NCBI GenBank assembly: GCA_028821575.1
Contig: JAPPFW010000076.1
Location: forward strand, 1 to 64,000
From: a bacterium
GTDB lineage: Bacteria; Actinomycetota; Acidimicrobiia; Spongiisociales; Spongiisociaceae
Length of the DNA stretch: 64,000 bases
Reading direction: 5' to 3'
Shown piece by piece: positions 25,845 to 34,552 of this stretch. The translations under genes were made by a program, and so were the position numbers. Numbering within the stretch: position 1 is the first letter of the stretch; every line of letters begins with the position of its first letter. The notes below the pieces were generated by a model. It was not told the DNA's origin. It was given only the letters and a program-made list of their open reading frames with translations, and searched no databases.

Positions 25845-26615
25845 ATGGTTCCCGATCGTTTCGACCTCCGGAGCCGGACGGCCCTCCTGACCGGCACCGG
25901 GAGCGGCCTGGGCCGGGCCGTCGCGGAGGCGCTTGCCGAGCACGGCGCCCGGGTGGCGATCCTCGACCGGGATCCGGACGCGGCCGCCGACGCGGCACGC
26001 CGCATCGAAGGCGCCGGCGGGAGTGTCCTGACGATCGTCGAAGACGTGTCCGGGGACGGTGTCGCCGCGGCGGCAGTCGGACGGGTGGTCGACGCCTGGG
26101 GCCGTCTCGACATCCTCGTCAACAATGCTGGGATAGGCGAGTTGGGCCCGGCCGAGGATGTCGATCCGGCCCGGTTCCGCCGGATCTTCGAGGTCGACGT
26201 CTTCAGCCCCTTCGCCTTCTCCCAGGCCGCGTTCCAGCCCATGTCCGAGCGGGGGGACGGCTGCATCATCAACATGGCCAGCATCGCCGGCATGCAAGCC
26301 CTCCATCCCGACCAGGACGCGGCCTACCACTCGGCCAAGGCGGCCCTCATCATGCTCACCCGGTCCCTGGCGGTGGAATGGGCCGGCCACGGCATACGGG
26401 TCAACGCCATCGCCCCCGGTTTCATGCTTACCCCACCGGTCATCTCCCAGCAGGCGCAGCCGGAGGTGTGGGACTACCACATGGGGAGGGTCCCCCTGGG
26501 GCGGCCCGGCCGACCCGAGGACATCCAGGGCGCCGCCGTATTCCTGGCGTCCCCGGCCGCCTCCTACGTCACCGGCGCCGTGCTGGTGGTGGACGGTGGC
26601 CACACCAGCATGTAG
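25845..26615 (+). CDS. SDR family oxidoreductase
   Basis: A 256-residue classical short-chain dehydrogenase. The cofactor loop is TGTGSGLG, followed by an acidic DRDPD that suggests NAD preference. NNAGIG, the catalytic serine in NMASIAG and the YHSAK motif are present, and the C-terminus is VTGAVLVVDGGHTSM. Substrate unknown. It is divergent from GPP34, and the stop is followed by a MITE 48 bases on. Confidence 0.93.
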   Translation: MVPDRFDLRSRTALLTGTGSGLGRAVAEALAEHGARVAILDRDPDAAADAARRIEGAGGSVLTIVEDVSGDGVAAAAVGRVVDAWGRLDILVNNAGIGELGPAEDVDPARFRRIFEVDVFSPFAFSQAAFQPMSERGDGCIINMASIAGMQALHPDQDAAYHSAKAALIMLTRSLAVEWAGHGIRVNAIAPGFMLTPPVISQQAQPEVWDYHMGRVPLGRPGRPEDIQGAAVFLASPAASYVTGAVLVVDGGHTSM

Positions 26616-26663
26616 GAGGGTGCCTCAGAGTGATGCAGGCTGCGTGGCGGCGGCGCGCGTCCC

Positions 26664-26783
26664 CCTAGGAGGGTGCTGAAGAAGCCCGGGCAAAAAGGGG
26701 TCCGCTGGCAGATGACAGCTCTGGCATCAGGTGGTTTACGAGGCAGCGAACCTCGTTAGATAGCTTTTCAGCACCCTCCTAGG
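26664..26783. mobile_element. MITE-like element with 17-bp terminal inverted repeats
   Basis: A 120-bp element bounded by perfect inverted repeats CCTAGGAGGGTGCTGAA at 26664-26680 and 26767-26783. It encodes nothing. If the terminal CTAG is a target duplication, the repeats proper are GAGGGTGCTGAA and insertion was at a YTAR-type site, as in some IS5-family elements. It lies between the SDR gene and the AT-richer DUF5131/TcmP pair. Confidence 0.75.
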
Positions 26784-26841
26784 CGCCGTCACAGTTGATT
26801 GATACGCTTCGAAATGTTCTCGTTCCTCTGGGAGAAGGACC

Positions 26842-27588
26842 ATGAGCGACCAGTCGAGCATCGAGTGGACCGACGCAACCTGGAATCCGACCACCGGCTG
26901 TGACCAGGTGTCGGCTGGGTGTGACAACTGCTACGCCCTTACTCTCGCCAAGCGTCTCAAGGCGATGGGAGTGGCCAAGTACCAGAGCGACGGAGATCCC
27001 AGGACCAGCGGTCCCGGTTTCGGCCTGACCTTGCATGACGGAACGCTTACCGCGCCGTATAGATGGAGGTCACCGCGCCTCGTCTTCGTGGACTCGATGA
27101 GCGATCTGTTCCATCCAGGCGTGCCATTGGACTTCATCAGGCGTGTATTCGACGTTATGGCCGACACACCTCGCCACACTTATCAGATCTTGACCAAGCG
27201 CTCCAAGAGGCTCGCTTCGATCGCGTCCGAATTGGACTGGCCTCCCAATGTATGGATGGGCGTGAGTGTTGAGAACGAACGTTACGCTTTCCGTATCGAT
27301 CACCTGCGCACTGTGGGCTCAGCTGTTCGATTTGTAAGCGCCGAGCCTCTACTGGCTCCTCTCCCCAGTCTCGACCTTTCTTCCATCCATTGGGTGATCG
27401 TGGGCGGCGAAAGTGGTCCGAACGCCCGACCGATGGACATCTCGTGGGTTCGTGACCTTCGTGACCAGTGTCGAATCGCCGAGGTCGCCTTCTTCTTCAA
27501 GCAGTGGGGCGGACGTACACCCAAGTCCGGCGGCAGGGAGTTAGATGGTAGGCATCACGACGGGATGCCGAGAAGAGCTGCTTGCTAA
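26842..27588 (+). CDS. DUF5131 (phage Gp37/Gp68) three-cysteine protein
   Basis: A 248-residue protein of the phage Gp37/Gp68 (DUF5131) family. The N-terminus is IEWTDATWNPTTGC and the three-cysteine motif C20-x6-C27-x2-C30 (GCDNCYA) resembles an iron-sulfur site of radical-SAM type. Later motifs are FVDSMSDLFH, YQILTKRSKR, NVWMGVSVEN, VIVGGESGPNARPM and FFKQWGG, the complete family pattern. The gene is followed two bases later by TcmP, its known partner. Biochemical function is unknown. It is found in phages, plasmids and genomic islands, so transfer is likely. Confidence 0.92.
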   Translation: MSDQSSIEWTDATWNPTTGCDQVSAGCDNCYALTLAKRLKAMGVAKYQSDGDPRTSGPGFGLTLHDGTLTAPYRWRSPRLVFVDSMSDLFHPGVPLDFIRRVFDVMADTPRHTYQILTKRSKRLASIASELDWPPNVWMGVSVENERYAFRIDHLRTVGSAVRFVSAEPLLAPLPSLDLSSIHWVIVGGESGPNARPMDISWVRDLRDQCRIAEVAFFFKQWGGRTPKSGGRELDGRHHDGMPRRAAC

Positions 27589-27590
27589 CT

Positions 27591-28595
27591 ATGACGGATC
27601 GAGCGTGGGGCTATTGGACTAAAGGCAAGCTGGACATCCTACGGCGTTACCTGGCTGCATTCACGACAGCGACCAAGTTAAGGACATCCGAACGGATCTA
27701 CATAGATGCCTTTGCCGGAACTCCGGAGAATCGTGACCGGCTTACTAACGAACCGCTTGAAGGATCCGCAGCGATAGCTCTGTCCGTAGATGATCCTCCC
27801 TTCACGAAACTTCGGTTCTTCGAGATTAGAGCCAATGCTCCGAGATTAGAGGCTTATCTGCGGCAGAACTATCCTGGTCGTGACCTGCAAGTGTTCGGAG
27901 GAGACTGCAATGAACTGATCCCGATGGAGTTGCATCGACTACGGAATCTTAACTGGGCACCTACCTTTGCCTTTATCGATCCGAACGGTATGGAGGCGAA
28001 GTGGAATACACTCAGGGCACTTGCTAGATTCAAGAGCGGACGTAAATACAAGGCTGAGCTCTTTTTGCTATTTGCCCCACCGATGTTCAGTCGTGTGTTA
28101 CCAGTTGACGGTCGCGAAGTTAGACCGATTGACGCAGACATGATCGATCAGATGTATGGTACGACTGAATGGCGCCGTATATACGTGGCACGCCTCCGAA
28201 ACAAGATTGAGCCCTTTCAGGCACGCGAAGACTATCTCAATCTAATGAGATGGAGACTCGAAACCGACCTCAACTATCGGTGGACACATCCCATTGAAGT
28301 TCGGAATGAGCGCGGGCACATAATATACTACATGATATTCGCAACGGACAACGAGGCGGGCGATCGAATCATGCGGTCGGTGTACGCGCAGGCGGCGGAA
28401 GAGTTTCCAAAGATGCGCGAGGAGGCACGTCGACTTCGGGCACGACTAGACAATGAGAGTATGGGAATGACGAGCCTATTCGGTGATGACGATGAGTCCT
28501 TGTGGGCACCGGTGCAGCAGGGGGAACGCTTCTACGATCACTCTCCACCATCGAGACCCTGGTTCTTGGGGCCGGATCTACCTCAGGGGCACTAA
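27591..28595 (+). CDS. tcmP: Three-Cys-motif partner protein TcmP
   Basis: A 334-residue protein named for its regular pairing with the DUF5131 three-cysteine protein. It starts AWGYWTKGKLDILRRYL. YIDAFAGTPEN and FAFIDPNGMEAKW resemble motifs I and IV of SAM-dependent methyltransferases, so it may transfer a methyl group, though this is not shown. The base composition is clearly richer in A and T than the flanking genes, a sign of transfer. ATG at 27591 is two bases after the DUF5131 stop; a TTG at 27582 is an alternative. The two form a compact two-gene operon. Confidence 0.92.
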   Translation: MTDRAWGYWTKGKLDILRRYLAAFTTATKLRTSERIYIDAFAGTPENRDRLTNEPLEGSAAIALSVDDPPFTKLRFFEIRANAPRLEAYLRQNYPGRDLQVFGGDCNELIPMELHRLRNLNWAPTFAFIDPNGMEAKWNTLRALARFKSGRKYKAELFLLFAPPMFSRVLPVDGREVRPIDADMIDQMYGTTEWRRIYVARLRNKIEPFQAREDYLNLMRWRLETDLNYRWTHPIEVRNERGHIIYYMIFATDNEAGDRIMRSVYAQAAEEFPKMREEARRLRARLDNESMGMTSLFGDDDESLWAPVQQGERFYDHSPPSRPWFLGPDLPQGH

Positions 28596-28668
28596 GGGCT
28601 AGCCGTCTGCATTGGAGACAAGCAGCTAATTGCTCTATCGTTTCTGTGTCTCAGACCAGAGGTGACGG

Positions 28669-29904
28669 TTGAACTTCGAATTCCCGGGGCGGGTCAAGGA
28701 GCTTCAGGCGACTCTCTCGGCGTTCATGGACGACTTCGTGTATCCCGCCGAGGCCGTGTACGAGCGGCAGATGGCGGAGGCCGGTGATCCGCATCACCAC
28801 CCGCCGATCATGGAGGACCTGAAGGCCGAGGCGAGGTCCCGGGGTTTGTGGAACCTGTTCCTGTCCGATCCCGACCTGGGGGCCGGGCTCTCGGTGCTCG
28901 AGTACGCTCCGCTGGCCGAGATGACCGGGCGGAGCCCATCCCTGGCGCCCGAGGCACTGAACTGCTCGGCGCCCGACACCGGCAACATGGAAACCCTGTA
29001 CCTGTTCGGCACCGACGAGCAGAAGCGACGCTGGCTGTATCCGCTGCTCGACGGCGCCATCCGTTCCTGCATCTCGATGACCGAGCCGGATGTGGCTTCG
29101 TCGGATCCACGCAACATCCGGACCCGGATCGTCGAGGAGGGCGGTGATTTCGTGATCCATGGGCGTAAGTGGTTCTCCACGGGGGCGGCCAGCCCCAGGT
29201 GCCGGGTGGCGCTGGTGATGGGGGTGAGCGAGCCCGAGGGCCATCCCTACCGTCGCCAGAGCATCGTCCTCGTACCGCTTGACACCCCCGGAGTCGAGAT
29301 CGAGCACGACTCCTCGATATTCGGCTACCACGAGCGGGGCGGGCACGCCACCATCCACTTCGACGGCGTGCGAGTACCGGCAACCAATCTGGTCGGCGAC
29401 AGGGGAGCGGGCTTCGCAATCGCCCAGGCCCGGCTCGGACCGGGCAGGATCCACCATTGCATGCGCGCCATCGGTATGGCGGAGCGGGCCTTCGACATGA
29501 TGTGCTCGCGCGCCAAGGCCAGGGAGGCCTTCGGGTCGACCCTGGCAGGCCATGGAGTGGTCCAGGACTGGATCGCCGACTCCCGCATCCTGATCGAGCA
29601 GGCGCGGCTGCTGGTGCTCAAGACCGCGTGGTTGATCGACACGGTCGGGGTGCGGTCGGCTCGCGTCGAGATCTCTGCCATCAAGGTTGCGGTCCCCAGG
29701 ATGGCCAAGGTCGTGCTCGACCGGGCCATCCAGTTGTTCGGTGCCGCCGGCGTGTCGGATGCGTTCCCCCTAGCGCAGATGTACGCACAGGTGAGGGCGC
29801 TGCAGATAGTCGACGGGCCCGACGAGGTACACATAATGGCGGTCGCCCGCCGGGAACTTGCCCGTTACGACCCCGGGCACGTTCCGCCTTCCTACCAGGC
29901 CTGA
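28669..29904 (+). CDS. Acyl-CoA dehydrogenase family protein
   Basis: A 411-residue flavoenzyme of the acyl-CoA dehydrogenase fold. The helical N-terminus begins FEFPGRVKELQATL; FAD-region motifs are SMTEPDVASSDP and KWFSTGA; the C-terminal domain has ARLGPGRIHHCMRAIG, KVAVPRMAKVVLDRAIQLFGAAG and ends RRELARYDPG. The length fits the long-chain/ACAD10-like group. The start is TTG at 28669, preceded by AGAGGTG. High GC resumes at this gene after the AT-richer TcmP pair. Confidence 0.9.
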   Translation: MNFEFPGRVKELQATLSAFMDDFVYPAEAVYERQMAEAGDPHHHPPIMEDLKAEARSRGLWNLFLSDPDLGAGLSVLEYAPLAEMTGRSPSLAPEALNCSAPDTGNMETLYLFGTDEQKRRWLYPLLDGAIRSCISMTEPDVASSDPRNIRTRIVEEGGDFVIHGRKWFSTGAASPRCRVALVMGVSEPEGHPYRRQSIVLVPLDTPGVEIEHDSSIFGYHERGGHATIHFDGVRVPATNLVGDRGAGFAIAQARLGPGRIHHCMRAIGMAERAFDMMCSRAKAREAFGSTLAGHGVVQDWIADSRILIEQARLLVLKTAWLIDTVGVRSARVEISAIKVAVPRMAKVVLDRAIQLFGAAGVSDAFPLAQMYAQVRALQIVDGPDEVHIMAVARRELARYDPGHVPPSYQA

Positions 29905-29955
29905 CACCCACGGTTGTTTGTTACCTAACGTTTAACTGTTCGTTCCCAAATCTTT

Positions 29956-29985
29956 TTGGTTCGGTACGGAACAAACGGCTATCGT
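29956..29985 (+). promoter_or_regulatory. whiB promoter, probably leaderless transcript
   Basis: TTGGTT at 29956-29961 and TATCGT at 29980-29985 are spaced by 18 bases. The ATG at 29994 lies eight bases after the -10, so transcription would start at or next to the start codon. Between the hexamers is a near palindrome, GTTCGGTACGGAAC, which could be an operator. Confidence 0.55.
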
Positions 29986-29993
29986 CCGCTGTT

Positions 29994-30326
29994 ATGCGGG
30001 GTATGGAAGAGCAGCAGATCCTCATCAGCACACCGGCTCTCGACGTAGTCGCATCGGCCGTCGAGCCCGCCGTCGATGACATGACCTCGTGGCGGGACCG
30101 GGCCGCATGCCGGGCCCTCGATCCGGGAATGTTTTTCCCCGACGAAGGGGACTACGTAGGAGTCGAGAGGGCCAAGCAGACCTGTGCACCCTGTCCCGTA
30201 GCGTGGGATTGCCTGTCGTACGCCGTGTTCACCAACCAGACCGAGGGCATCTGGGGCGGCACCACGAAAGGCGAGCGCCGCAGGTTGCGGCGCCACCTCG
30301 TGAGGAAGTTCCGCGAGGTCGGTTGA
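29994..30326 (+). CDS. WhiB family transcriptional regulator
   Basis: A 110-residue WhiB-like iron-sulfur regulator, a family confined to Actinobacteria and their phages. The four cluster cysteines are in WRDRAACRA, KQTCAPCPVAWDC (C-x2-C-x5-C). The GIWGGTTKGERRRLRR motif is the G[I/V]WGG turn followed by the basic DNA-binding tail. WhiB proteins act with the principal sigma factor and sense redox or NO. The N-terminal 30 residues are not conserved. The start is chosen from the leaderless promoter; ATG at 30003 is also possible. Subclass not assigned. Confidence 0.95.
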   Translation: MRGMEEQQILISTPALDVVASAVEPAVDDMTSWRDRAACRALDPGMFFPDEGDYVGVERAKQTCAPCPVAWDCLSYAVFTNQTEGIWGGTTKGERRRLRRHLVRKFREVG

Positions 30327-30388
30327 CCGGAGATCCAGAATCTGACGACCCGCCGCGCAGGCCGGTCATGGGTTAGCCTCTCCGGGAG

Positions 30389-31282
30389 ATGGAACGACTC
30401 CCGAGCCTGATCTCCGACAACTCGCTCAACCTCGGCCTCAGTCTTCTCTTTCTCGTTCTGATCTTCACGCTCCGGTACCTCGTCCTGCGCACCGTGGTGA
30501 CCCGCCTCCATGATGCCGAGGCCGCCTTCCGGGCCCGAAAGCTCTCCTTCTACATATCGGTGGCGGTGGCGATGCTCGTCCTGGCGTCGATATGGACCCA
30601 GCACCTCGGCGGCACCGGTTCGTTCATCGGTCTCCTGTCCGCCGGCATCGCCATCGCCCTCTCGGACGTGCTCAAGAACATGGCCGGCTGGGTGCTGATC
30701 CTCTTCCGGCGGCCCTTCAAGGTCGGCGACCGGATCGAGGTGGGTCCGAACGCGGGGGACGTGATCGACATCGGGGTTTTCCGGTTCACCCTGATGGAGA
30801 TCGGGAACTGGGTCGATGCAGACCAGACGACCGGGCGGGTGCTCCACATTCCCAACGGCATCGTCTTCGTCGAGCCGCTGGCGAACTACAACGAGGGATT
30901 CCCCTACATCTGGCTGGAGGTCCCCGTGACGGTCACCTTCGAGAGCGACTGGGAGGCGGCCCGTGAAATCGTCCAGGGAGCCATCGAACGCCACGCGGCC
31001 GATCCCGGGCAGGTGGTGGAGGTAGCCGACCACGAGCGGGCCGCGAACCAGTATTTCAGCCTCTACCGGGATCTGGCGCCCGCGGTGTACGTGAAGGCGA
31101 TCGACTGCGGCGCCACGGTGACCGGACGCGTGCTGGTGCCGGCGCGCGGCCGGAGGATCATCGAGTCCAGGATCTGGCAGGATCTGCTTCGGGCGATCAA
31201 CGAGACCCCCGGGGTCGATCTGGCCTACCCGACGACCCGCTTCTTCCGGGCCGACCTCGAAGGATCCGGATCCGGCACGTAG
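30389..31282 (+). CDS. MscS-family mechanosensitive ion channel
   Basis: A 297-residue protein. Three membrane segments precede the pore-lining helix GLLSAGIAIALSDVLKNMAGW, then the beta domain FKVGDRIEVGPNAGDVIDIGVF and HIPNGIVFVEPLANYN, as in small MscS channels. It would open under membrane tension to release solutes in osmotic downshock. The ATG at 30389 is 62 bases after whiB, so the two may be co-transcribed. Confidence 0.92.
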   Translation: MERLPSLISDNSLNLGLSLLFLVLIFTLRYLVLRTVVTRLHDAEAAFRARKLSFYISVAVAMLVLASIWTQHLGGTGSFIGLLSAGIAIALSDVLKNMAGWVLILFRRPFKVGDRIEVGPNAGDVIDIGVFRFTLMEIGNWVDADQTTGRVLHIPNGIVFVEPLANYNEGFPYIWLEVPVTVTFESDWEAAREIVQGAIERHAADPGQVVEVADHERAANQYFSLYRDLAPAVYVKAIDCGATVTGRVLVPARGRRIIESRIWQDLLRAINETPGVDLAYPTTRFFRADLEGSGSGT

Positions 31283-31371
31283 CGGGCGTATCCGGCTGCG
31301 GAAGCGTCCCCGACTCCGCGACGTTCGAAACGCGGGGTGGCAGTGATCTCCGGGGCGGTTAGGTTGAGGGG

Positions 31372-32097
31372 ATGACGGAACGGATCTACTCAACCGACGC
31401 GTACATATCCGAAATGACAGCGGCGGTCCTCGCCTCCGACCCCGGCGACGGGAGGGTGCTGCTGGACCGGACGGTCTTCTACCCGGGAGGGGGTGGCCAG
31501 CCCATCGATCGGGGGTCTCTGTGGGTGGGCGACGACCGCTTGGATGTGGTCAGGGTCACCCAGGACTCCGACGGGGTCTGGCACTGGCTCGACGGGGCGC
31601 TGCCCGGAGTGGGCACCCGGGTGGAGGGACGGATCGACTGGGACCGGCGATACCTGCTGATGCGTACCCACACAGCCATGCACGCCCTGTGCGGCGTGGT
31701 GTGGGACTGGTTCCGCAGCCCCGTGACCGGGGGGAACATGGAGCCAGGACACGGTCGGCTCGACTTCGAGCTACCCGACTGGGACCCGGAGAACCGCACC
31801 CCGCTGGAGGAGGCACTCAACGCCGCCATCGCACGCCGGCTCCCCATCCACGTGTCGTTCATGCCGCGCGAGGATGCAGACCAGGATCCCAGCCTCATAC
31901 GCACCAAGGTCAACCTCATCCCGCCCTCGGTGCGGACCATCCGCGTCATCGACATCGTGGGTCTGGACCGCCAGGCAGACGGAGGCACCCACGTCGGATC
32001 CACCGCCGAGGTGGGCAGGGTGAAGATCACCAAGATCCAGTCCAAGGGCCGGGGCTTCAGGAGAATCCGCGTCGCTCTGGAGGAAACCGGCACCTGA
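31372..32097 (+). CDS. Alanyl-tRNA editing protein AlaX family
   Basis: A 241-residue free-standing editing domain that hydrolyses mischarged Ser-tRNA(Ala). Zinc ligands include HTAMH in RTHTAMHAL, and the C-terminal DGGTHVGST. Where classic AlaX has CGGTH, an Asp replaces the Cys, so the metal site is altered or another residue substitutes. FYPGGGGQP is the substrate-side motif. The N-terminus IYSTDAYISEM is typical. It follows the MscS gene by 89 bases. Confidence 0.9.
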   Translation: MTERIYSTDAYISEMTAAVLASDPGDGRVLLDRTVFYPGGGGQPIDRGSLWVGDDRLDVVRVTQDSDGVWHWLDGALPGVGTRVEGRIDWDRRYLLMRTHTAMHALCGVVWDWFRSPVTGGNMEPGHGRLDFELPDWDPENRTPLEEALNAAIARRLPIHVSFMPREDADQDPSLIRTKVNLIPPSVRTIRVIDIVGLDRQADGGTHVGSTAEVGRVKITKIQSKGRGFRRIRVALEETGT

Positions 32098-32235
32098 AAC
32101 GAACCGTTCTCCCCGGCCGCGGGCGCCGACCTCGGTAGCCCACCCGGTTGGGCAGGATGCCGTCCATGGGTGTCCAGGGCGCCATTGCCGGACCCCGGTC
32201 GCCGCGGTTAGCGTCGTCCCGACGGAGGAGATCTG

Positions 32236-32676
32236 ATGGGTGTCAAGGAAGACCTGGAGGCGAGGATCGGTGAGGTGACCGGCGTGGGCGAATGGCACAC
32301 CGTCACCCAGGCCGACATCGACAAGTTCGCGGACGCGACCCGGGACCACCAGTGGATCCACGTGGATGCCGAGCGTGCAACCCGGGGTCCGTTCGGATCG
32401 ACGATCGCCCACGGCTTCATGACCCTCGCCCTGATCCCCGGTATCGGCCCCCGCCTCGAAGTGACGGGGGTCGCGATGATCATCAACTACGGCCTCGAGA
32501 GGGTCAGGTTCGTCTCGCCCGTTCCCGCCGGTTCGAGGGTGCGGGTCGTCTCGGAGTTGGCCGCGGTCTCGGAGACCACCAAAGGGGTGAGGGTCAACGA
32601 GAGGGTCACGGTCGAGTTGGAGGGAAGCGACCGGCCCGCCTGCGTGGCGGAGACCGTGATCCTGCTGGTGCCCTGA
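32236..32676 (+). CDS. MaoC/NodN-like hot-dog fold dehydratase
   Basis: A 146-residue single hot-dog domain. The hydratase motif DHQWIHVDAERA carries the catalytic Asp and His, followed by FGSTIAHGFMTLALIP. This is the (R)-specific enoyl hydratase/NodN pattern. Substrate is probably an acyl-CoA. GGAGG-like sequence precedes the ATG (GGAGGAGATCTG). No fatty-acid genes are next to it. Confidence 0.9.
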   Translation: MGVKEDLEARIGEVTGVGEWHTVTQADIDKFADATRDHQWIHVDAERATRGPFGSTIAHGFMTLALIPGIGPRLEVTGVAMIINYGLERVRFVSPVPAGSRVRVVSELAAVSETTKGVRVNERVTVELEGSDRPACVAETVILLVP

Positions 32677-33256
32677 AGGGGCACCGAACCATCGTGACCG
32701 GATCCTGGTCATCGGCCGTTGCCGGCTCCCTCTGAGGGATGCCGACCGCGGCGCACGTCCCCGGGAGGGTCCGGCGCCGCTAGATGGGAGGTGTGGCGCT
32801 TGCCCGTTCCCGGCAGACCCGGACGGCGACAAAGGGGTTGTACCTGTCACACCCGCCGGGCATAGTTCGGGGTGTCGCAAGCACAAACATCGCCGCAGTT
32901 CCGGACGCGGTGATCATCTCCGGATCTTCCGCATGGAGCAGGCGGCCGTGCCCGGACGGCACACCACCCACTCCGCTGCGGGGGACTCCGACTAGGCGTT
33001 GTCGAGGGACGGACGGCCGCGGTCGGTCGACGACCCGACATGGCGTGGTGGCGGCGGGGGAGGGCCCTCCGCGGCGGTCTCCGAGTCGTAGGTTTTCGCG
33101 ATCTTCGCTACGGGCGGGAGGTTTCGCGCCGGCCGGGAGTGGTGGTGTGAAGGTTTTCGATCCTGGCGGCCTCGGCTACCCAACTGCGTTCTCACCGGAG
33201 GGCCCGGTGTTGGAGTTGCTCGTAAGCCAAGCCGGTGCACCCCACCCGTGCGCGGA
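32677..33256. other. Gene-less region downstream of a damage-type promoter
   Basis: A 580-base gap with no convincing gene on either strand. A promoter of the TGTCACA class at 32844-32866 points rightward into it. About 225 bases later is GGTTTTCGCG (33091-33100), also found after the similar promoter at 16683-16705. Frames here have Arg/Pro/Gly-rich translations with no recognisable domain. It may hold a small RNA or the remains of a lost gene. Confidence 0.4.
32844..32866 (+). promoter_or_regulatory. RecA-NDp/PafBC-like promoter facing a gene-less region
   Basis: CTGTCACAC, eight bases, CATAGT. Upstream, GGGGTTGTAC matches the DUF222/HNH promoter: GGGGTTGTAYCTGTCACA is shared over 18 bases. 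TTGTAC gives a -35 at 17-base spacing. Confidence 0.5.
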
Positions 33257-34552
33257 TCAGTCCAGTGGGAGATCCCGGTGTGTGTACGACCTCTTCCCGG
33301 GCCCGTAGTCACCCACCACATGCCCGTTCCCGGTGAGCACCCACTTGGTGGTGAACAGACCCTCCGCACCCATCGGGCCTCTTGCATGTACCCGGCCGGT
33401 AGCGATGCCCACCTCGGCTCCGAGCCCATACCGGAAACCGTCGGCGAAGCGGGTACTGGCGTTCCAGAAGACCGAAGAGGCATCGACCGATTCGAGGAAC
33501 CGCCGGGCGACCTCGGAGTCACCGGTGACGATGGTGTCCGTGTGGGCCGATCCGTACGAATGGATATGGTCGATGGCGGTCTCGAGTCCGTCCACCACCC
33601 GGGCGGCGATGACCAGATCTCCGAACTCGCGTCCGAAGTCCGACTCGATCGCCGCGATCACACCGTCCGCCATGCCTTGAACGGCGTCATCCCCCCGGAC
33701 CTCCACCCCGGCCTCGAGCAAGGCCTGCACCACGGCGGTGCCCGCCGGGAAGTCCCGATGGAGCAGGAGGGTCTCGGCGGCGTTGCACACTGCTACGTAG
33801 TTGGTCTTGGCGTCGACGGTCACCCGCGCAGCCATCGCGGGATCGGCGGCCGCGTCGACGAACACGTGGCAGATCCCGTCGGCGTGACCCAGCACCGGGA
33901 TGCGCGACGACGACTTGATGGAGCGGACCAACTCGGCGGACCCGCGGGGGATCACCAGGTCTATGTACTCGTCCAACTCCAGCAGGTCGGTGACCGCCTC
34001 CCGGCCCTCGACGTTCTGGACCACATCCGGGTCCGCGCCCGCCTCGGTGACCGCGTCTCGGAGCAGGTCGGTGAGCACCCGGTTGGAGTGGAGGGCTTCC
34101 GAGCCACCCTTCATCAGGACGGCGTTGCCGGTCCGTAGAGCCAAGGATCCGATCTGGATGACCGCGTCCGGACGGCTCTCGAAGACGATCAGCAGCACGC
34201 CGATCGGAACCCTCACCTGTTCCAGGACCAGTCCGTCGTCCAACTCACGGCGGAGCAGGGGCTGTCCTGCCGGGTCGGGGTCTTCGATCAGCACCCTCAC
34301 GCCCTCCCGGAGGGTCTCCAGCTTCGACGGTGTCAACGCCAGTCGTTTCAGGATGGGGCCGGGAAGCTCGTCGGCGCCGGGCGCGTCCAAGTCGAGTTTG
34401 TTGGCCGCGAGGAGGTCCGCCTCCCGCTCTCGAAGCAGGCGCTCGAGGTGGCGGAGCACCTCGGTTCGGGTGCTTGCGCCTGCCGCCGCCAGCCTCCTGT
34501 GGGCGCCGCGCGCCAGCGTTCCCCTGTCCATGGCCGTGAACACTGTTGACAT
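33257..34552 (-). CDS. proA: Glutamate-5-semialdehyde dehydrogenase
   Basis: A protein of about 431 residues, catalysing NADPH-dependent reduction of gamma-glutamyl phosphate in proline synthesis. Typical motifs: PIGVLLIVFESRPDA, LKGGSEA (as LMKGGSEAL), the catalytic cysteine in AVCNAAETLL, and the C-terminal FGAEVGI-like GLGAEVGIATGRVHARGPMG. Start uncertain: ATG at 34552 (MSTVFTAM) chosen; 34582 and 34528 are alternatives. No proB is adjacent, unlike many genomes. Confidence 0.93.
   Translation of the reverse strand: MSTVFTAMDRGTLARGAHRRLAAAGASTRTEVLRHLERLLREREADLLAANKLDLDAPGADELPGPILKRLALTPSKLETLREGVRVLIEDPDPAGQPLLRRELDDGLVLEQVRVPIGVLLIVFESRPDAVIQIGSLALRTGNAVLMKGGSEALHSNRVLTDLLRDAVTEAGADPDVVQNVEGREAVTDLLELDEYIDLVIPRGSAELVRSIKSSSRIPVLGHADGICHVFVDAAADPAMAARVTVDAKTNYVAVCNAAETLLLHRDFPAGTAVVQALLEAGVEVRGDDAVQGMADGVIAAIESDFGREFGDLVIAARVVDGLETAIDHIHSYGSAHTDTIVTGDSEVARRFLESVDASSVFWNASTRFADGFRYGLGAEVGIATGRVHARGPMGAEGLFTTKWVLTGNGHVVGDYGPGKRSYTHRDLPLD

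Noticed and set aside
26613-26630. TAGGAGGGTGCC after the SDR stop as another MITE end
   Set aside because: Only 11 bases match the terminal repeat, partly the stop codon itself, and no inverted partner is present.
26919-26927. TTGTCACAC on the minus strand inside the DUF5131 gene as a seventh promoter
   Set aside because: It lies in the codons of the conserved GCDNC motif, and the hexamer after eight bases is CACCTG, which is not a -10.
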